From positions 930,001-994,000 of the forward strand of contig CAVWAP010000001.1 of assembly GCA_963753055.1 (NCBI GenBank): a stretch of 64,000 bases of DNA, given 5' to 3'. The notes beneath the pieces are model-generated. The model did not search any database and was not told where the DNA came from. It worked only from the letters and a program-made list of their open reading frames with translations. How positions within the stretch are numbered: position 1 is the first letter of the stretch; each line of letters begins with the position of its first letter. This DNA comes from JAUWGC01 sp963753055. Lineage in GTDB: Bacteria; Bacteroidota; Bacteroidia; Bacteroidales; B18-G4. Of this stretch, positions 62,051 through 64,000 are shown piece by piece. The translations under genes were made by a program, and so were the position numbers.

Positions 62051-63784
62051 CTAATTCCAGAAATGCCGTATTTGAACATTTTCAATTTTCCCGGAAAAAT
62101 CCCTGCAGCTCTTAATATACACTCTGATCTTAAAATCCTGAAATTCATTGGGAATTGACATATATCCGGCATAACCGTTGAGGGATTGGCTTTCACTTAA
62201 AGGACTAAACAAACGTAATGTCAATTGTTTTGTGCTGTCAGGTGCTATGATATCGGAATATAAATACCCGCATGAGATTCCAAGATCAATTTGGATAGAG
62301 GAATTTACTTTTATCCAACGATCTGATCCGCTTAATGAAGCTTCGCTTTCAACATCTAACTCAGCAATGGTTAGTTCGTGATAGGCAGGTATATTGAACT
62401 TGATCGTGCTGTCGCTATTTATCAACATCTTATTTTTGAATTTACCTTCATCTTTTATCATTTCATCAGTATCCAAAAGACTCATATCCAAAGGATTTGG
62501 ATTAAAATTCAGATATACTCTACCATAATATTTTCGATTCATATCATTGTAATGAATAAAGCCATTAATATACTGGTCGAGTTGAAAAAGATTAACGAGC
62601 AACAAGTACATTCCAATTCCATAAAAAATATAGCGCCACTTTCTATTTTGAATGTTGTGAATTAGTGCAGCCAGCGGTAAAGCAAAAACAGGGTAGCTCT
62701 GAACCAGGGCGCGACAGGAATAACTGGCACCATAGCGCCAGTCGTGCCAGGCGATAATGATATAGATGTTGAGGAGGCAAAATGTTATAACTGCTTTTTT
62801 AAAAGAAAAATTCTTCATAAAGAACATCCCCGCTATGAAGAACACAGTTACCGGGGTATAAATGAACCATCCTTTCTCAAAACCAAATAATACCCTAAAG
62901 TGAGGTGCGAGAAAGTCCCACTTGCTCCCAACGTCATAAATAAAGGATCCTGTTACATACTTCCAGTAAACGAGTTGAGGTAAAACTCCAATAAAACCAA
63001 AAATTGCAAGAAATACCAGATGCTTTTTATACTTGCGAACTAATTGCCATTTGGCTCTTGAGGATACCTTACTTTGCGTATCCCAGAGAAGAGGAATAAA
63101 TATCATTATTATCTCTGTTGGACGACTGATGGTTGCCAGCCCAATAATAATACCAGTTAATGCTGCCCATTTTATTGATGGCTTTTCATGCCACTTCAAC
63201 GTAGTGTATATCACTGCAACATACAATGGGAAAATGAATGCATGACTCATGGCACTGTCAATCGAAATATACTGTATGAAGTTGGTGGCCAGGAGCAGTA
63301 ATAGTAAAGTGATTGTAGTAACTGCATCATTAAAATAATGTAACAGTATTTTCCTCAATAGAAATATTGCAAGGATATTCATTAATAATACCCATGATAT
63401 TATGGAATATTGATAAGGACTGGAAAAACCATCGGTAGGTTGACCCCCAATATCAGCTATCATATGGCCCATGAAAAAAGCTGGCATCTCCATCAGGGCA
63501 ACTCCACCTAAATATTTAATAAAGTAATTGCCATTATCACATTTTTGTGCCTGGTAAAGATGGCCGCCTGATAAATCATATTTTTGATCTATCTCCGGGA
63601 ACCATTTCAACTCCTTAAGGTCCTGGTAAATGAAAGTCGATGGCAGGTACATGTAGTATCCCATTGCATCCCATGTTGTTACTCTTAAAGGGACTCCTGA
63701 ATTAACTCCTGGATAATTTAACCGAAAGCCAATTAAAACAACAGCAATCAGGCAACAAGCATAAAATGAATATTTTTGTTTCAC
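62051..63784 (-). CDS. Polytopic membrane protein, GT-C glycosyltransferase-like
   Basis: A 577-residue protein starting from GTG, with about ten membrane helices in residues 1-400 and a C-terminal beta-rich domain (about 440-577). The loop after helix 1 contains TTWDAMGYYMYLPS, an acidic-Tyr loop like that of GT-C fold glycosyltransferases that use lipid-linked sugars. The family is not certain, and it could be another polyprenyl-sugar enzyme. Confidence 0.6.
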   Translation of the reverse strand: MKQKYSFYACCLIAVVLIGFRLNYPGVNSGVPLRVTTWDAMGYYMYLPSTFIYQDLKELKWFPEIDQKYDLSGGHLYQAQKCDNGNYFIKYLGGVALMEMPAFFMGHMIADIGGQPTDGFSSPYQYSIISWVLLMNILAIFLLRKILLHYFNDAVTTITLLLLLLATNFIQYISIDSAMSHAFIFPLYVAVIYTTLKWHEKPSIKWAALTGIIIGLATISRPTEIIMIFIPLLWDTQSKVSSRAKWQLVRKYKKHLVFLAIFGFIGVLPQLVYWKYVTGSFIYDVGSKWDFLAPHFRVLFGFEKGWFIYTPVTVFFIAGMFFMKNFSFKKAVITFCLLNIYIIIAWHDWRYGASYSCRALVQSYPVFALPLAALIHNIQNRKWRYIFYGIGMYLLLVNLFQLDQYINGFIHYNDMNRKYYGRVYLNFNPNPLDMSLLDTDEMIKDEGKFKNKMLINSDSTIKFNIPAYHELTIAELDVESEASLSGSDRWIKVNSSIQIDLGISCGYLYSDIIAPDSTKQLTLRLFSPLSESQSLNGYAGYMSIPNEFQDFKIRVYIKSCRDFSGKIENVQIRHFWN

Positions 63785-63824
63785 ATTAAATTTTTTTTAA
63801 TTGCTTAATTTACAAATAAAATCT

Positions 63825-63852
63825 CTTCATGTTTCACATTTCATGCTTCATG
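63825..63852. repeat. Heptanucleotide array H (CTTCATG/TTTCATG)
   Basis: Four units CTTCATG, TTTCACA, TTTCATG and CTTCATG lie between two divergent genes, 41 bp from one start codon and 62 bp from the other. Confidence 0.6.
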
Positions 63853-63913
63853 AAATTTTATTATCTTGCTGCTGCTTTACCAAAATTCCTTAATGTTGAA
63901 TTAACTTTGCCTC

Positions 63914-64000
63914 ATGAAAAAGGAAGAAATCAGACCCCAGAAAAGCTATAAAGAACGATATGATTTAATCAGACATCCTGAGCGTATTCGTAGTTCCGAT
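63914..64000 (+). CDS. Start of a gene cut by the window end
   Basis: An ATG opens a frame that runs to the window end (29 codons, MKKEEIRPQKSYKERYDL...). It is highly charged, with no signal peptide. There is too little to assign a family. Confidence 0.4.
   Translation, partial: MKKEEIRPQKSYKERYDLIRHPERIRSSD

Noticed and set aside
1..64000. tRNA or rRNA genes
   Set aside because: I saw no cloverleaf with a TTCGAnnC-type T-loop in the intergenic regions and no rRNA-like sequence, but I could not run a covariance search.

Overview
The window reads as one chromosomal segment of an anaerobic or facultatively anaerobic Bacteroidota bacterium, probably of the Bacteroidales/Marinilabiliales kind. 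The support is the family content (a DUF5916 outer-membrane protein, DUF6263- and DUF5694-type exported proteins, an S9 dipeptidyl peptidase-like lipoprotein, hybrid histidine kinases with TPRs) and several promoters of the Bacteroidota -33 TTG / -7 TAnnTTTG type. Apart from one insertion sequence nothing looks strongly foreign. The species cannot be named from the sequence.

Layout. 1-9.4 kb: housekeeping and transport genes, all on the minus strand (DUF5916 barrel, macro-domain hydrolase, NfeD protease, DUF2061, inositol monophosphatase, MtaB, EamA and SLC13 transporters). 9.5-11.1 kb: carbamate kinase, and the NADH sensor Rex. 11.2-17.3 kb: [NiFe]-hydrogenase maturation genes hypB and hypFCDE (no hypA seen), with a small Cys-rich protein gene between hypB and hypE. 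17.4-26.9 kb: a Crp/Fnr regulator followed by an eight-gene plus-strand operon. It encodes two HdrA-like flavoproteins, a QmoC-like membrane Fe-S subunit, MvhD, MvhG, MvhA, a maturation protease and a second Cys-rich protein. 26.9-29.0 kb: an unusual SDR fusion and a small membrane protein. 29.2-35.3 kb: a second, NAD-linked [NiFe] hydrogenase (HoxF, U, Y, H), its protease and a dihydroorotate dehydrogenase-like flavoprotein. 35.3-36.2 kb: a nickel-transporter-like gene and a small Cys protein. 36.2-42.5 kb: TruA, split transketolase, DUF456, sirtuin, DUF5694 and a beta-propeller lipoprotein. 42.7-52.0 kb: a cassette of five paralogous four-helix membrane proteins, a transglutaminase-like lipoprotein, a winged-helix protein and a DUF6263 lipoprotein, split by a complete 1.4-kb insertion sequence. 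52-64 kb: a small membrane protein, an SMP-30-like protein, an S9 peptidase, two large hybrid histidine kinases, a polytopic membrane protein and the start of one more gene.

How it fits together. The 11-36 kb region is a hydrogen-metabolism island: one maturation set and a nickel importer serve two hydrogenases. One (MvhADG with HdrA and QmoC-like subunits, but no HdrB) looks wired to the membrane and probably to menaquinone, perhaps with flavin-based bifurcation or confurcation. The other (HoxFUYH) is wired to NAD(H). A near-perfect Rex-type operator sits over the predicted hox start site, and a perfect TATGAC-N4-GTCATA palindrome sits upstream of the hdr/mvh operon next to the Crp/Fnr gene. 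This suggests separate redox control of the two enzymes.

Two features stand out as possibly undescribed. The first is the five-paralogue membrane cassette with its transglutaminase and regulator. The second is a set of at least eight short degenerate tandem arrays, all with a 7-bp period but with different unit sequences, filling intergenic spacers, mostly at the 5' ends of genes. The insertion sequence landed inside one of these arrays; removing it with one 6-bp target duplication restores the 7-bp phase exactly.
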